Assembly (NCBI RefSeq): GCF_019249295.1
Contig: NZ_JAESDH010000001.1
Span: 62,001-126,000 of the forward strand
DNA from: Alteromonas antoniana
GTDB lineage: Bacteria > Pseudomonadota > Gammaproteobacteria > Enterobacterales > Alteromonadaceae
DNA: 64,000 bases
Direction of reading: 5' to 3'
Made by a program: the position numbers and the translations under genes. Shown here one piece after another: positions 28,077 through 36,463 of the stretch (positions are counted from its first letter, which is position 1; each line of letters starts with the position of its first letter). The notes beneath the pieces are model-generated. The model made no database searches. It saw only the letters and a list, made by a program, of their open reading frames with translations, and was not told the DNA's origin.

Positions 28077-28312
28077 TTCTAACTTGCCTTATACATTGAT
28101 AATTCGCTTACCATAACGATAAAAAGTGGCAGCAATCTGTCTTTTTCACGCAATTCACTACCTAAACCAGCTGACAAGGTCAGAAGCGCCCATGCAGCAG
28201 CACTTAACGCCGCTACCTATTTCCAACGCCCAGACTGAAATGCAATTAGCGCATTGCCATAAGCCAACTCTGTCTTTATGCTGATTTTTTTGCAGTATCA
28301 CGGAATGAATTT

Positions 28313-29224
28313 ATGGCAGCCGCAAATTTACTGGCCCTTTTAGACGACATCGCTACCATGCTCGATGATGTTGCTACCATGTCAAAAGTAGCAGCGAAGA
28401 AAACGGCAGGTGTGCTGGGTGACGATTTGGCACTGAATGCAGACCAGGTTCGGGGCGTGAAAGCGGAGCGCGAATTACCCGTGGTGTGGGCTGTAGCGAA
28501 AGGCTCACTGCTTAATAAGGTTATTTTGGTTCCCGCAGCACTACTCATCAGTGCCTTTATTCCCGTGTTGATCACTGTCTTACTGATCATTGGCGGTCTG
28601 TACCTTTGTTTCGAAGGCGCTGAAAAAATTCTGCACCGGCTTATGCCGACGCATAATGATGATGAGCGACAGGCGACAGTGGAAAAACTTGCCAACGACG
28701 AAATTGATCTTGTAGCGCTGGAAAAAGAGAAAATAAAAGGGGCTATTCGCACCGACTTTATTCTGTCAGCAGAAATTATCGTAATTGCCCTGGGCAGTGT
28801 GGCCACCGCCGACTTTACAACACAAGTGGGCGTGCTTTGCGCGCTGAGCGTCGCAATTACAGCGGGTGTATACGGCCTGGTTGCTGGCATCGTAAAGATG
28901 GATGATGTTGGCCTTTACCTTCTTCGCAAGTCGCTTACCGGAGACTACAATCACGCTCAGCGCCTTGCCGGGCGTGCCTTGTTAGTTACTGCCCCTTTAC
29001 TGATGAAAACGCTGGCTATTGTAGGTACTGTTGCCATGTTTCTGGTGGGCGGCGGCATCCTTACTCATAACATCCCATTCATTCATCACCTGGCAGAACA
29101 GGCCATCGCAATAACCCCGGTATGGCCGCTGCTAACCAGTATTGCTTTTGATGGACTTTGCGGTGTCGTTGCTGGTCTCATTGTTGCCGCTCTGCTGCAT
29201 ATTTTCACAAGGATCCGCAGTTAG
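28313..29224 (+). CDS. yedI: DUF808/YedI family inner membrane protein
   Basis: 303 residues. The opening [20 protein letters not shown] and the stretch [17 protein letters not shown] are signatures of the DUF808 (YedI) family. About six membrane helices follow, beginning near residue 75. The function is not known for any member. A long perfect hairpin lies 37 bases after the stop and probably ends transcription. The gene stands alone with a GGAA-type ribosome binding site. Confidence 0.88.
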   Translation: MAAANLLALLDDIATMLDDVATMSKVAAKKTAGVLGDDLALNADQVRGVKAERELPVVWAVAKGSLLNKVILVPAALLISAFIPVLITVLLIIGGLYLCFEGAEKILHRLMPTHNDDERQATVEKLANDEIDLVALEKEKIKGAIRTDFILSAEIIVIALGSVATADFTTQVGVLCALSVAITAGVYGLVAGIVKMDDVGLYLLRKSLTGDYNHAQRLAGRALLVTAPLLMKTLAIVGTVAMFLVGGGILTHNIPFIHHLAEQAIAITPVWPLLTSIAFDGLCGVVAGLIVAALLHIFTRIRS

Positions 29225-29260
29225 CTCCTTGCTGCGGGACGTCATCGAGTTCCACTTTCA

Positions 29261-29308
29261 AAAAACTGGTTAAATTGACCACCTAAAAGGTCAATTTAAC
29301 CAGTTTTT
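29261..29308. terminator. Long perfect hairpin, probable bidirectional terminator
   Basis: A perfect 20-base-pair inverted repeat (29261-29280 with 29289-29308) around an 8-base loop. The arms end in AAAAA/TTTTT, so both strands would carry a T-run. The stem is unusually long for a terminator. Confidence 0.6.
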
Positions 29309-29492
29309 AGCACGCACCTCTTCGTGCTGTTTTTCATGCCGCTACAATAAATTTAAAATATCCTTAAAAAACAACATCATAAAAATTATTTTCTGACTGG
29401 CACAACTATCGCAATAGTGATTGCGACTTAAATGATAACTGTCACGCAGTATTCAAGAGTGCAGTTTTTAAACCTCAAATCAGGAGATAATT

Positions 29493-29777
29493 ATGTTTAC
29501 CGTTCGTCGTCTATTAACTGCACTGGCTATCACTGTTACCGCATCAGGCAGCGCCTTTGCCGCTCAGGAAAATGAAGAAGTATTACACTTGGTTACCGAT
29601 GCGATGGTGTCGCAATCTGTTTATGAAACCACGTCAGAACTTGAGGTTGGCGTGACATACGATGTGCTGACAGCCAGCCATCAGTTCGACCCTGAAGAAG
29701 AAAGTGGTGAACTGGTTGCCGATGTCACCATCAGTATCAACGATCAGCCATCGCTTAGCGATGACAACGACGCATAA
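29493..29777 (+). CDS. Small secreted acidic protein, unknown function
   Basis: 94 residues with a signal peptide cleaved after SGSAFA-A (about residue 23-24). The mature protein is about 70 residues, strongly acidic (QENEEVLHLV, DPEEESGELV, SLSDDNDA) and has no cysteine, so it is probably periplasmic. A good AGGAG-type ribosome binding site precedes it. A 52-codon membrane gene begins 11 bases after its stop, with its own ribosome binding site overlapping the end, so the two form an operon that ends in a clear terminator. I do not recognise the family. Confidence 0.75.
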   Translation: MFTVRRLLTALAITVTASGSAFAAQENEEVLHLVTDAMVSQSVYETTSELEVGVTYDVLTASHQFDPEEESGELVADVTISINDQPSLSDDNDA

Positions 29778-29788
29778 GGAACATTGCC

Positions 29789-29947
29789 ATGATGAGTACC
29801 ACCTACGTTTTGATGATGGCCATGGGGCCGGTGGCGGCCTATCTGGCAGGTGTAATTTTATTTAATGGTGCACGGGCAATCGTGCACCATATGACCCAAT
29901 CCCAACCTTACTCCCGTAGGGCCTTTCCTTCAGGGCAGGCAGGTTAA
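29789..29947 (+). CDS. Very small membrane protein in operon with acidic exported protein
   Basis: 52 residues starting at tandem ATG codons (29789 and 29792) behind AAGGAAC. One membrane helix (about residues 6-27, from YVLMMAMGPVAAYLAGVILF) and a short basic tail (RRAFPSGQAG). It is cotranscribed with the gene ending at 29777. A perfect 10-base-pair inverted repeat (29865-29874 with 29881-29890) lies within the coding sequence. No recognised family; the coupling, ribosome binding site and following terminator support a real gene. Confidence 0.6.
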   Translation: MMSTTYVLMMAMGPVAAYLAGVILFNGARAIVHHMTQSQPYSRRAFPSGQAG

Positions 29948-30005
29948 CGTGCAGAAGCTTACGCAGAGGTAGTGTCGTTATCGCATTTCTTCAGCACGTT
30001 CATCT

Positions 30006-30028
30006 GCCCTCTCTGAGGGCTTTTTTTT
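30006..30028 (+). terminator. Rho-independent terminator of small-protein operon
   Basis: Six-base-pair stem GCCCTC/GAGGGC with a 3-base loop followed by eight T residues, 58 bases after the 52-codon gene. Confidence 0.85.
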
Positions 30029-30213
30029 GCCTGAAAATAAGTCCAGTCTCGCTAACAGATTTTAGTAAGCCGGCCGTCCGATGTTGTTCCCTGGCGCTAA
30101 ACAGGGCAACGATAACCGAAAAGCCGGCCATTACCTAGCCCGCGGCTAACACAAAACGTTACCATGACAACAACCCGCACAGATGCCCTTGCGATGTTTA
30201 ACGAGGCACAGGT

Positions 30214-32520
30214 TTAGTCACCGAACAGCTTTTCCCACCAACTTTTCTCCTTCACCGGCTCGCCGGAACAATCCTGTTCGGGAGGCGGTAACACTTCCAG
30301 AATCGCCGGTACGCTCATACTTCCCGGACACCCGGGTACGACGACAGCACCGCTGTCAGGATCGAAGTGCGCGATGCCTAACCCCTGAGGAAAACGCCTG
30401 GATAGTGACTTTGGCTCCTGCATTTTCTGATAGTTGATGAACACGGGCAACGCGCCCCCGGCGCCCGTCAAGTTAATGGGCTGGTTGTCATCGTTCCCCA
30501 CCCAGACAGTGATCACATTATTGCGGTCAAAACCACTGAACCAGCTGTCGCGATAATCATCAGTCGTTCCGGTTTTACCGCCCATATTAATGCGGGGGAA
30601 GTTCGCGCCGATGCGTTTTGCCGTGCCTTCTGTACTGACTTTATACAGTGCATAATTCAGCAGGTAGGTGGCGGCTTCATCGGTACGTTGTGAATAAAAC
30701 TCGGCCTTTTTCCAAAGCAGTTCGTTTTTCGATGTGACCACGTCGGTTACGGTATGCAGCGGAATATAGCGGCCATTATTTGAAATCGTCTGGTACATCT
30801 GGTTGGTTTCAAACGGCGTTAACGACAGCGCGCCTAAGGTTAATGCCGGAACCGTGTCGATATCCGACTGCACGCCGAGGCGTTGCAGGGTATCGGCGAT
30901 ATTATCCAGCCCCAGCGCCATACCAAGATTCACAGTGGGTACGTTTAGCGACCGCGTGAGCGCCTCTATCAGCGGCACCTGCCCCCGGAACTTCTTGTCG
31001 ATATTCTGTGGCGACCACATTTTCCCATCGGTGCTTTTCAGCGTAATGGGCTCGTCTTTAATGGGCGTTGCCAGATTAAAGCGGGTCGGATCTTCCAGTG
31101 CCGTCAAATAAACCGCCGGTTTCACCAGCGAGCCAATCTGACGATGCGCCTCCAGCGCCCGGTTGAATCCGGCATACTCTGCATCACGGCCGCCAACGAT
31201 GGCGCGCACCTCACCGGAAGAGATATCAGTGACAACCATTGCCGCTTCCAGCTGCGCGCTGCGATCCTGTTGCAAGCCATCCAGAGTCTGGCTAATAGCA
31301 CGTTCTGCACGGCGCTGCGCGTAAATATCAAGCGTAGTGAATACTTTCAGACCCGAATCCTGCAACGTCGGATCGGCCAGAATGTCATTCAGCTCTTTGC
31401 GTACCTGATTCATAAACGCCGGGTGCTTGCCGCTGGCAAGACTTGCGCCTGTGGCTAACTGCAGTGGCTGATTTATATATTGCTGATACTGGTCGCGAGT
31501 GATTTCGTTTTCATCAAACAAAATACGCAACACCAGATCACGTCGCTCTTTCACGCGATCAGGGTAACGCTTGGGGTTGTAGTACGAAGGTCCTTTGATC
31601 ATTGCCACCAAGGTGGCAATTTCCGGGGTATTGAGCTCATTTGCCGGACGATCAAAATAGTAATAACTGGCCAGTCCAAAGCCATGTACCGCCATATCGC
31701 CGTTCTGACCTAAAAACACCTCATTCAGGTAAGCCTGCAGAATCTCGCTTTTGCTGTATCGGGCATCGATAATAATGGCCATCAGCGCTTCTTTGGCTTT
31801 TCGTACAATAGAGCGTTCGCGGGTAAGGTATAAGTTCTTTACCAACTGCTGCGTCAGCGTACTGCCGCCCTGAACGGTGCGACCCGCTGCAATATTTGCC
31901 ATCAACGCACGTAATATTGACAGCGGCGCCACGCCGTAGTGGTCATAAAAGTCACGGTCTTCTACCAGCGTCAGCGCTTTTGGCAGCATATCCGGCACCT
32001 TATCGAGGTTAACCAGCATGCGATCTTCACGACGACTGCTTACCATACGGGTAACCAGCCAGGGCTCCAGGCGTATTTGCCCAACCTGTTGATCCGATCC
32101 TAAATCAGTAATGGTGGAGATGCGCCTGTCGTCCCAGCGAATACTAATATGCCTAAGTGGCTCAGCACCATCAGGAAACTGAAACGCCCTGCGCTGAAAG
32201 GTCAGGACGCCATTACGGTAACTGTATTCACCACTGGAATCCGCGCGGGACACTTTGCGATAGCCAAGCAATTCAAGTTCATCGAGTATCTCTGTGGGCG
32301 TGATCTCCAGAGACTTTTCGAGTACCAGCGGGCGCGCAAAAATCTGCGCCGGCACTTCCCATTTATTACCGGTAAAAGAATGTTTGATTTGCGCGTCCAG
32401 ATAGAAAACATAGGCTGCCAGCACCACCATTGCCACTATGAACAACCTGATACCGAGACTCAGCCATACTGAGCGCGTTTTTTTCGTCTTTGCTTTCGCT
32501 TTTGTCTGTTTTTTAGCCAC
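30214..32520 (-). CDS. mrcB: Penicillin-binding protein 1B, bifunctional
   Basis: 768 residues. A basic cytoplasmic tail (KKQTKAKAKTKKTR) and one membrane helix (22-44) precede a UB2H domain (about 60-145, the LpoB docking site in E. coli), a GT51 glycosyltransferase domain with catalytic Glu187 (LVEDRDFYDHYG) and a transpeptidase domain with Ser464 in GSLVKP, the SLN triad (SLNVPTVNLG) and KTGTT. It polymerises and cross-links peptidoglycan. The order and UB2H domain separate it from PBP1a. It appears to be a single-gene unit. Confidence 0.96.
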   Translation of the reverse strand: MAKKQTKAKAKTKKTRSVWLSLGIRLFIVAMVVLAAYVFYLDAQIKHSFTGNKWEVPAQIFARPLVLEKSLEITPTEILDELELLGYRKVSRADSSGEYSYRNGVLTFQRRAFQFPDGAEPLRHISIRWDDRRISTITDLGSDQQVGQIRLEPWLVTRMVSSRREDRMLVNLDKVPDMLPKALTLVEDRDFYDHYGVAPLSILRALMANIAAGRTVQGGSTLTQQLVKNLYLTRERSIVRKAKEALMAIIIDARYSKSEILQAYLNEVFLGQNGDMAVHGFGLASYYYFDRPANELNTPEIATLVAMIKGPSYYNPKRYPDRVKERRDLVLRILFDENEITRDQYQQYINQPLQLATGASLASGKHPAFMNQVRKELNDILADPTLQDSGLKVFTTLDIYAQRRAERAISQTLDGLQQDRSAQLEAAMVVTDISSGEVRAIVGGRDAEYAGFNRALEAHRQIGSLVKPAVYLTALEDPTRFNLATPIKDEPITLKSTDGKMWSPQNIDKKFRGQVPLIEALTRSLNVPTVNLGMALGLDNIADTLQRLGVQSDIDTVPALTLGALSLTPFETNQMYQTISNNGRYIPLHTVTDVVTSKNELLWKKAEFYSQRTDEAATYLLNYALYKVSTEGTAKRIGANFPRINMGGKTGTTDDYRDSWFSGFDRNNVITVWVGNDDNQPINLTGAGGALPVFINYQKMQEPKSLSRRFPQGLGIAHFDPDSGAVVVPGCPGSMSVPAILEVLPPPEQDCSGEPVKEKSWWEKLFGD

Positions 32521-32681
32521 TTACCATGCCATGATGAAAAAACTCTGGAGAGATTCTGCGGTTTTCGCAGCGCTTTTACCAGTGTCGCAAAAATGATACC
32601 GAAGTCTCATGGACAAATTTTCAACAGCCCGTAGTCTGTTAATTCACCGCTTTTGAGTCTTCGCCACGTGAGGATATGGAT

Positions 32682-32921
32682 ATGAAAATTACGATCGATG
32701 TAGACCTTTCTCCTCAGGAAGCCCGCGAACTCATGGGCTGGCCCGATATGAGCAAGCTTCACGAGACCACCATACGTATGGTAACCGAACAGCTTCAGAG
32801 TGGGAACCAGGAAGCGGTGATGTCGATGTTAAAACCGTATCTGGATGGCAGTCAGCAGGCATTTTCCTTTTACAAAAATATGATGGAAGGGCTGACTACC
32901 GGCAACAGTCCAAAAAAATAG
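32682..32921 (+). CDS. DUF6489 family small protein upstream of phaC
   Basis: 79 residues from the ATG at 32682; GAGGA (32670-32674) is ideally spaced for this start, whereas an ATG six bases earlier would sit on top of it. The chain begins MKITIDVDLSPQEARELMGWPD and is amphipathic with phasin-like helices (TTIRMVTEQLQ, SFYKNMMEGL). It matches the family annotated DUF6489, of unknown function. It sits 18 bases before phaC on the same strand, so a role in PHB granule formation is plausible but unproven. Confidence 0.75.
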   Translation: MKITIDVDLSPQEARELMGWPDMSKLHETTIRMVTEQLQSGNQEAVMSMLKPYLDGSQQAFSFYKNMMEGLTTGNSPKK

Positions 32922-32939
32922 CCACGGAGGTATTTTCAG

Positions 32940-34712
32940 GTGGATTCACAGGACCAGAACGACATTATTGAAACACTGAACAAGTATGCCCATCAGTTCA
33001 ACGCCATGGTGCATGATGTCTTGTCCCGCAAGCAAAGCAGTGAGGATACCGCTGCCATGTTCGACCCGGAAAAACTCATGCATTTGCTTTCCCGTGACGT
33101 CGAGGTAGATTCTGCAAAATTAGTAAAGACGCAAATGGATTTTATGCGTCAGCAAACAGAACTGTGGCAACAAGCTACCAAAGCTATGTTAGGTGAGAAA
33201 GCGCAGGATGTGGTGACCGAGGACAAAGCCGATCGCCGGTTTTCGCATACTGACTGGCATGATAATCCGGTTTTCAGCTATCTCAAACAAGCCTATTTGA
33301 TCAATTCGCAAATGCTGCAGGGCATGATTGAATCGATGCATTTCAAAGATCCGAAAAGTGCTGAGCAGGTAAAGTTCTATACCCGCCAGTATATTAACTC
33401 GGTCTCGCCCACCAATTATCTGCTGTCAAACCCTGAAGTTTGCGAAGAAATTCTGAAATCCAAAGGCCAGAATATGGTGAAAGGCATTGAGAATTTCATG
33501 CGCGATCTTGAGCAAAGTCCGCTGGAAGCGTTCAAAATTACCCAGACCGACATGGCTGCGTTTACGCTGGGCGAGAACCTTGCCACAACGCCAGGGAAAG
33601 TCGTTTATCAAAATGATCTGATACAGCTGATTCACTACCAGCCCCAAAAAACGAAAACCTATTCCAGCCCGATTCTGTTTGTGCCTCCGTTTATCAATAA
33701 ATACTACATTCTGGATCTGGACGAGCGTAAGTCTGTCGTCAATGGCCTGTTGGAAGAAGGCCACAGCGTGTTCATGATTTCCTGGGTAAACCCCGGTCCT
33801 GAGCTGGCTGACCGGGACTTTGTCAGCTACATGAAAGAGGGCCCGCTTGAGGCACTGGATGTGGTGTGTGAGATCACAGGTCAGGATAAAATCAATATGG
33901 TCGGCTTTTGTGTGGGCGGTACGCTGTTGTCGATGACTGCTGCGTATCTGCGTGCAAAAGGCGATGAGCGGATCCGCTCAATGACATTACTAACCACGTT
34001 GCTGGACTTCAGTGAACCCGGTGAAGTGGGCAACTATCTGACGGATCAGGCTTTGCCCATTATGGAAAAAAACGCCGAAATTAAAGGGGTTTATGATGGA
34101 AGAATACTGGGTCTTAGTTTTAGCCTGTTGCGCGAAAACAACCTGTTCTGGTCGTATTTCATTAACAATTATTTGAAAGGCAAAGATCCTGCCGCCTTCG
34201 ATATTTTGTACTGGAACAGCGACGCCACGAATATTACTGCGGCATGTTTCAAGCAGTACGTGCGCACTACCTACTGGGAAAACAAACTCAAAGATCCCGG
34301 CGCCGTAGTGATTGACGGTATACCTATCGACTTATCAAAGATCGATATGCCAGTGTATTTCCTGTCGACGCTGGCCGATCACATTGTACTTTGGCAGGGT
34401 GCCTATAAAGGTACTCAACTGGTAAGTGGCGATACCCGCTTTATACTGGCGGGTTCCGGCCATCTGGCTGGCGTGATCAATCCGACCAAAACTGGCAAGT
34501 ACCCGCATTGGGTGAATCCGGAACTGCCGGCTGATGCCGCCGCCTGGTTTGATGGTGCTACTAAGCACGAAGGCTCATGGTGGCCCGACTGGTATCGGTG
34601 GCTACGGCTGCATGATGAAACTACCACCACCGCACCAAAGCCAGGTAAACACAAATCTTACCCGGCATTAGAGGACGCGCCAGGTAGCTACGTGATGAAA
34701 CGCCTGGATTAA
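32940..34712 (+). CDS. phaC: Class I poly(3-hydroxyalkanoate) synthase
   Basis: 590 residues with a GTG start behind GGAGG. PhaC polymerises (R)-3-hydroxybutyryl-CoA at the granule surface. The lipase-like box reads GFCVGG with nucleophile Cys324; the rest of the triad is Asp480 (LADHIVLW) and His508 (GSGHLAGVIN). The length and self-sufficient N-terminal domain fit class I, which needs no PhaE or PhaR subunit. It follows a DUF6489 gene and precedes phaR, and forms the centre of the PHB region. Confidence 0.95.
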   Translation: MDSQDQNDIIETLNKYAHQFNAMVHDVLSRKQSSEDTAAMFDPEKLMHLLSRDVEVDSAKLVKTQMDFMRQQTELWQQATKAMLGEKAQDVVTEDKADRRFSHTDWHDNPVFSYLKQAYLINSQMLQGMIESMHFKDPKSAEQVKFYTRQYINSVSPTNYLLSNPEVCEEILKSKGQNMVKGIENFMRDLEQSPLEAFKITQTDMAAFTLGENLATTPGKVVYQNDLIQLIHYQPQKTKTYSSPILFVPPFINKYYILDLDERKSVVNGLLEEGHSVFMISWVNPGPELADRDFVSYMKEGPLEALDVVCEITGQDKINMVGFCVGGTLLSMTAAYLRAKGDERIRSMTLLTTLLDFSEPGEVGNYLTDQALPIMEKNAEIKGVYDGRILGLSFSLLRENNLFWSYFINNYLKGKDPAAFDILYWNSDATNITAACFKQYVRTTYWENKLKDPGAVVIDGIPIDLSKIDMPVYFLSTLADHIVLWQGAYKGTQLVSGDTRFILAGSGHLAGVINPTKTGKYPHWVNPELPADAAAWFDGATKHEGSWWPDWYRWLRLHDETTTTAPKPGKHKSYPALEDAPGSYVMKRLD

Positions 34713-34837
34713 TTGCTAAACTTGTGGCGTGAACTTCCGCTGCTGACGGGGCGGATCGGTAGACGTGCGTTATCTCAGTGCAGGTCACAGATGCAGCAAC
34801 GAGATAAAACCGATTACCGCTGCCATGACACACCGGG

Positions 34838-34867
34838 AAGATGCGACCTAAAACTTATTCGCATCTT
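34838..34867. repeat. Inverted repeat after phaC
   Basis: A perfect 9-base-pair stem AAGATGCGA/TCGCATCTT with a 12-base loop, 125 bases after the phaC stop. No T-run follows, so it is at best a weak terminator or an mRNA-stabilising hairpin. Confidence 0.4.
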
Positions 34868-34907
34868 GCCCGCAGCAGTGACGCCACAGGTTCGCTTGCT
34901 CTTATCA

Positions 34908-34935
34908 TTGCCTTTGCGCTACTCTGCAAAGGCAA
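34908..34935. promoter_or_regulatory. Inverted repeat just upstream of phaR
   Basis: A perfect 10-base-pair repeat TTGCCTTTGC/GCAAAGGCAA with an 8-base loop, ending 24 bases before the phaR start. It could be an autoregulatory site or a leader hairpin. Its TTTGC/GCAAA core differs from the TGCTGC palindromes before the phasin gene. Confidence 0.35.
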
Positions 34936-34959
34936 CCTTCGTTAACCAAGAGCACATAC

Positions 34960-35385
34960 ATGATTATCATTAAGAAGTACCCTAACCGCCGGTTATACGA
35001 TACCTCGCGCAGTCAGTATGTGAATCTGGATTACATCAAGACACTCATCGAAGACGGTAAAGAGTTTCAGGTTATCGACTCAAAAAGCGAAGATGACATT
35101 ACCAAATCTATCTTGCTGCAAATTATCAGCGAGTCAGAAACGAATGATAATCAGTCATTGCTCACCAACTCGCTGTTAAAACAGTTAATCCGCTTTTACG
35201 ACAGTGACATGCAATTTTTCGTGCGGCAATACTTAGAGCAAAGCCTGGTCAGTTTCATCGAACAGCAGGACAAGATGCAGGGCATGATGAAAAATATGGT
35301 TGAGACCAGCCCGTTCGGTATGTTTAACAAAATGATGGAACAAAACCTTGAAGCCTGGAAGCGAAGTCATAACCAGAAAAAGTAA
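34960..35385 (+). CDS. phaR: Polyhydroxyalkanoate synthesis repressor PhaR
   Basis: 141 residues. The DNA-binding N-terminal domain is nearly canonical (IIKKYPNRRLYDTSRSQYV, then DGKEFQVIDSKSEDDITKS), followed by the PHB-accumulation regulatory domain and a Met-rich helical tail (MQGMMKNMVETSPFGMF) suited to polymer binding. PhaR represses phasin genes and leaves DNA when it binds nascent PHB. Three matching palindromes lie in the region that follows this gene, before the phasin operon. This is not the Bacillus PhaR synthase subunit. Confidence 0.95.
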   Translation: MIIIKKYPNRRLYDTSRSQYVNLDYIKTLIEDGKEFQVIDSKSEDDITKSILLQIISESETNDNQSLLTNSLLKQLIRFYDSDMQFFVRQYLEQSLVSFIEQQDKMQGMMKNMVETSPFGMFNKMMEQNLEAWKRSHNQKK

Positions 35386-35619
35386 CGGTTCGTAACTCTG
35401 GTGCGCCAGAGGAAGGTGCGAATAAGTCTTTAGTCACTCAGCGAGGCCTCAAAAGTGCAGTTGCATTGCAGGGTCCTCAGGGAATGGACGTCGTTATTGC
35501 CACGTATTCAGACTGACATCCACAGTAAGAACGTGCCTTACCACGATCTCAAGTTTTCTTGCTCTGTATTGCCGTTCTGTATCTGCAAACAGCCCGCCTG
35601 AGCGACTACCTTCAAATTA

Positions 35620-35634
35620 TGCTGCACAGCAGCA
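35620..35634. promoter_or_regulatory. PhaR operator candidate 1
   Basis: TGCTGC-ACA-GCAGCA, a perfect 6-base palindrome extended by one more pair on each side (35619-35635). Of the three copies it lies farthest upstream of the phasin promoter. Confidence 0.7.
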
Positions 35635-35674
35635 TAAAACTTTATTTCTATATAATAACTCGTTCTATGCATTA

Positions 35675-35689
35675 TGCTGCATCGCAACA
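35675..35689. promoter_or_regulatory. PhaR operator candidate 2
   Basis: TGCTGC-ATC-GCAACA, one mismatch from a perfect palindrome, 55 bases after copy 1 and immediately upstream of the -35 element. Confidence 0.65.
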
Positions 35690-35697
35690 AATTCTCC

Positions 35698-35726
35698 TTG
35701 ACGGCTTACCATTCACTGTATAGTAT
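35698..35726 (+). promoter_or_regulatory. Sigma-70 promoter of phasin operon
   Basis: TTGACG (35698-35703) with a -10 element TAGTAT (35721-35726, 17-base spacer) or TATAGT (35719-35724, 15-base spacer). It is framed by PhaR operator candidates 2 and 3. Confidence 0.6.
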
Positions 35727-35738
35727 TTAATCAAATCC

Positions 35739-35753
35739 TGCTGCGGTGCAGCA
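35739..35753. promoter_or_regulatory. PhaR operator candidate 3
   Basis: TGCTGC-GGT-GCAGCA, a perfect 6-base palindrome, just downstream of the promoter -10 element where bound repressor would block the transcription start or early elongation. Confidence 0.7.
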
Positions 35754-35784
35754 TTTTTTTGTTTACTTCAGGGTGGAAACAACC

Positions 35785-36438
35785 ATGTTTGGCAAATTTT
35801 CAGAGCAACTGAAAAAAACATCTAAACCAGTAAGCAACCTGTTCGCGATGAACGCAAAAGTACTGGAAGACCTGTCCGCGCATCAAACCGAGCTGTTTAC
35901 CGGTCTGTTGAGCGACGGCGTGAAGTATATGGAAAGCGTCTCGGTGCAGCCTGACCTTAAAGGGGTGTTAGCAGCCAACTCAGAATACGCCGAATCCGTT
36001 CGGGAACGCATTACCAGCGTATCTAAAGAGAATTATGGCACCTTGAATGCGGCACGTGAGCAAGTGACAGATCTGGTCAAGTCTGCGTTTGAAGAGACGG
36101 CAACTGATACACAGAAAGCCGCCTCGCAAGCAGTGAAAACGGCGACAGAGAGTGCAGAGAAAGCGCAGTCCGCAGCAAAACGCACCACCAATACCGTAGC
36201 CAAAAAAACGAATGCAGCGACCAAGCAAACCGCAAGCGCGGCGAAAGATGCGCCGAAGGTAGCACAAACTGCAGCAACGACCGCCGCGCAGGCTTCGAAA
36301 GAGGCGGCGTCTGAAATCGCCCCGGCAACGAAGCCGGAAGCGAAATCAACGAGCAGTACTGCGGCAAAAAAGACAACACGTACTCGACGTACTACCAGTA
36401 GTGCAGCGAAGAAGACGACAACCAAATCAACGAAATAA
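35785..36438 (+). CDS. phaP: Phasin with long Ala/Lys/Thr-rich tail
   Basis: 217 residues from the ATG at 35785, behind AGGGTGG; an upstream in-frame ATG at 35746 overlaps operator 3 and has no binding site. The N-terminal phasin domain (1-110) is amphipathic helix that coats PHB granules. The rest (about 115-217) is low-complexity AKKT/AAQ/TKS sequence ending KKTTTKSTK, like the histone H1-like tails of PhaF proteins that tie granules to the nucleoid. A second phasin gene begins 25 bases later, so both are controlled by the PhaR sites upstream. Confidence 0.9.
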   Translation: MFGKFSEQLKKTSKPVSNLFAMNAKVLEDLSAHQTELFTGLLSDGVKYMESVSVQPDLKGVLAANSEYAESVRERITSVSKENYGTLNAAREQVTDLVKSAFEETATDTQKAASQAVKTATESAEKAQSAAKRTTNTVAKKTNAATKQTASAAKDAPKVAQTAATTAAQASKEAASEIAPATKPEAKSTSSTAAKKTTRTRRTTSSAAKKTTTKSTK

Positions 36439-36463
36439 AACTTACCACTAGTGGAGAAAGGCA

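Larger units (their letters stand above)
35386..35784. other. phaR-phasin intergenic control region
   Basis: 399 bases with no supported gene. The right half holds three TGCTGC-N3-GCARCA palindromes and a sigma-70 promoter for the phasin operon, listed separately. The left half shows nothing recognised. Confidence 0.6.

Noticed and set aside
30069-30128. Possible integron attC-like site
   Set aside because: The GCCGGC arms and inner stem superficially resemble one, but there are no R''/R' core sites or gene cassettes nearby. Kept only as a low-interest hairpin.
34713-34973. Plus-strand frame of 86 codons between phaC and phaR
   Set aside because: It runs through two inverted repeats and the phaR ribosome binding site, without its own binding site or recognisable protein character.
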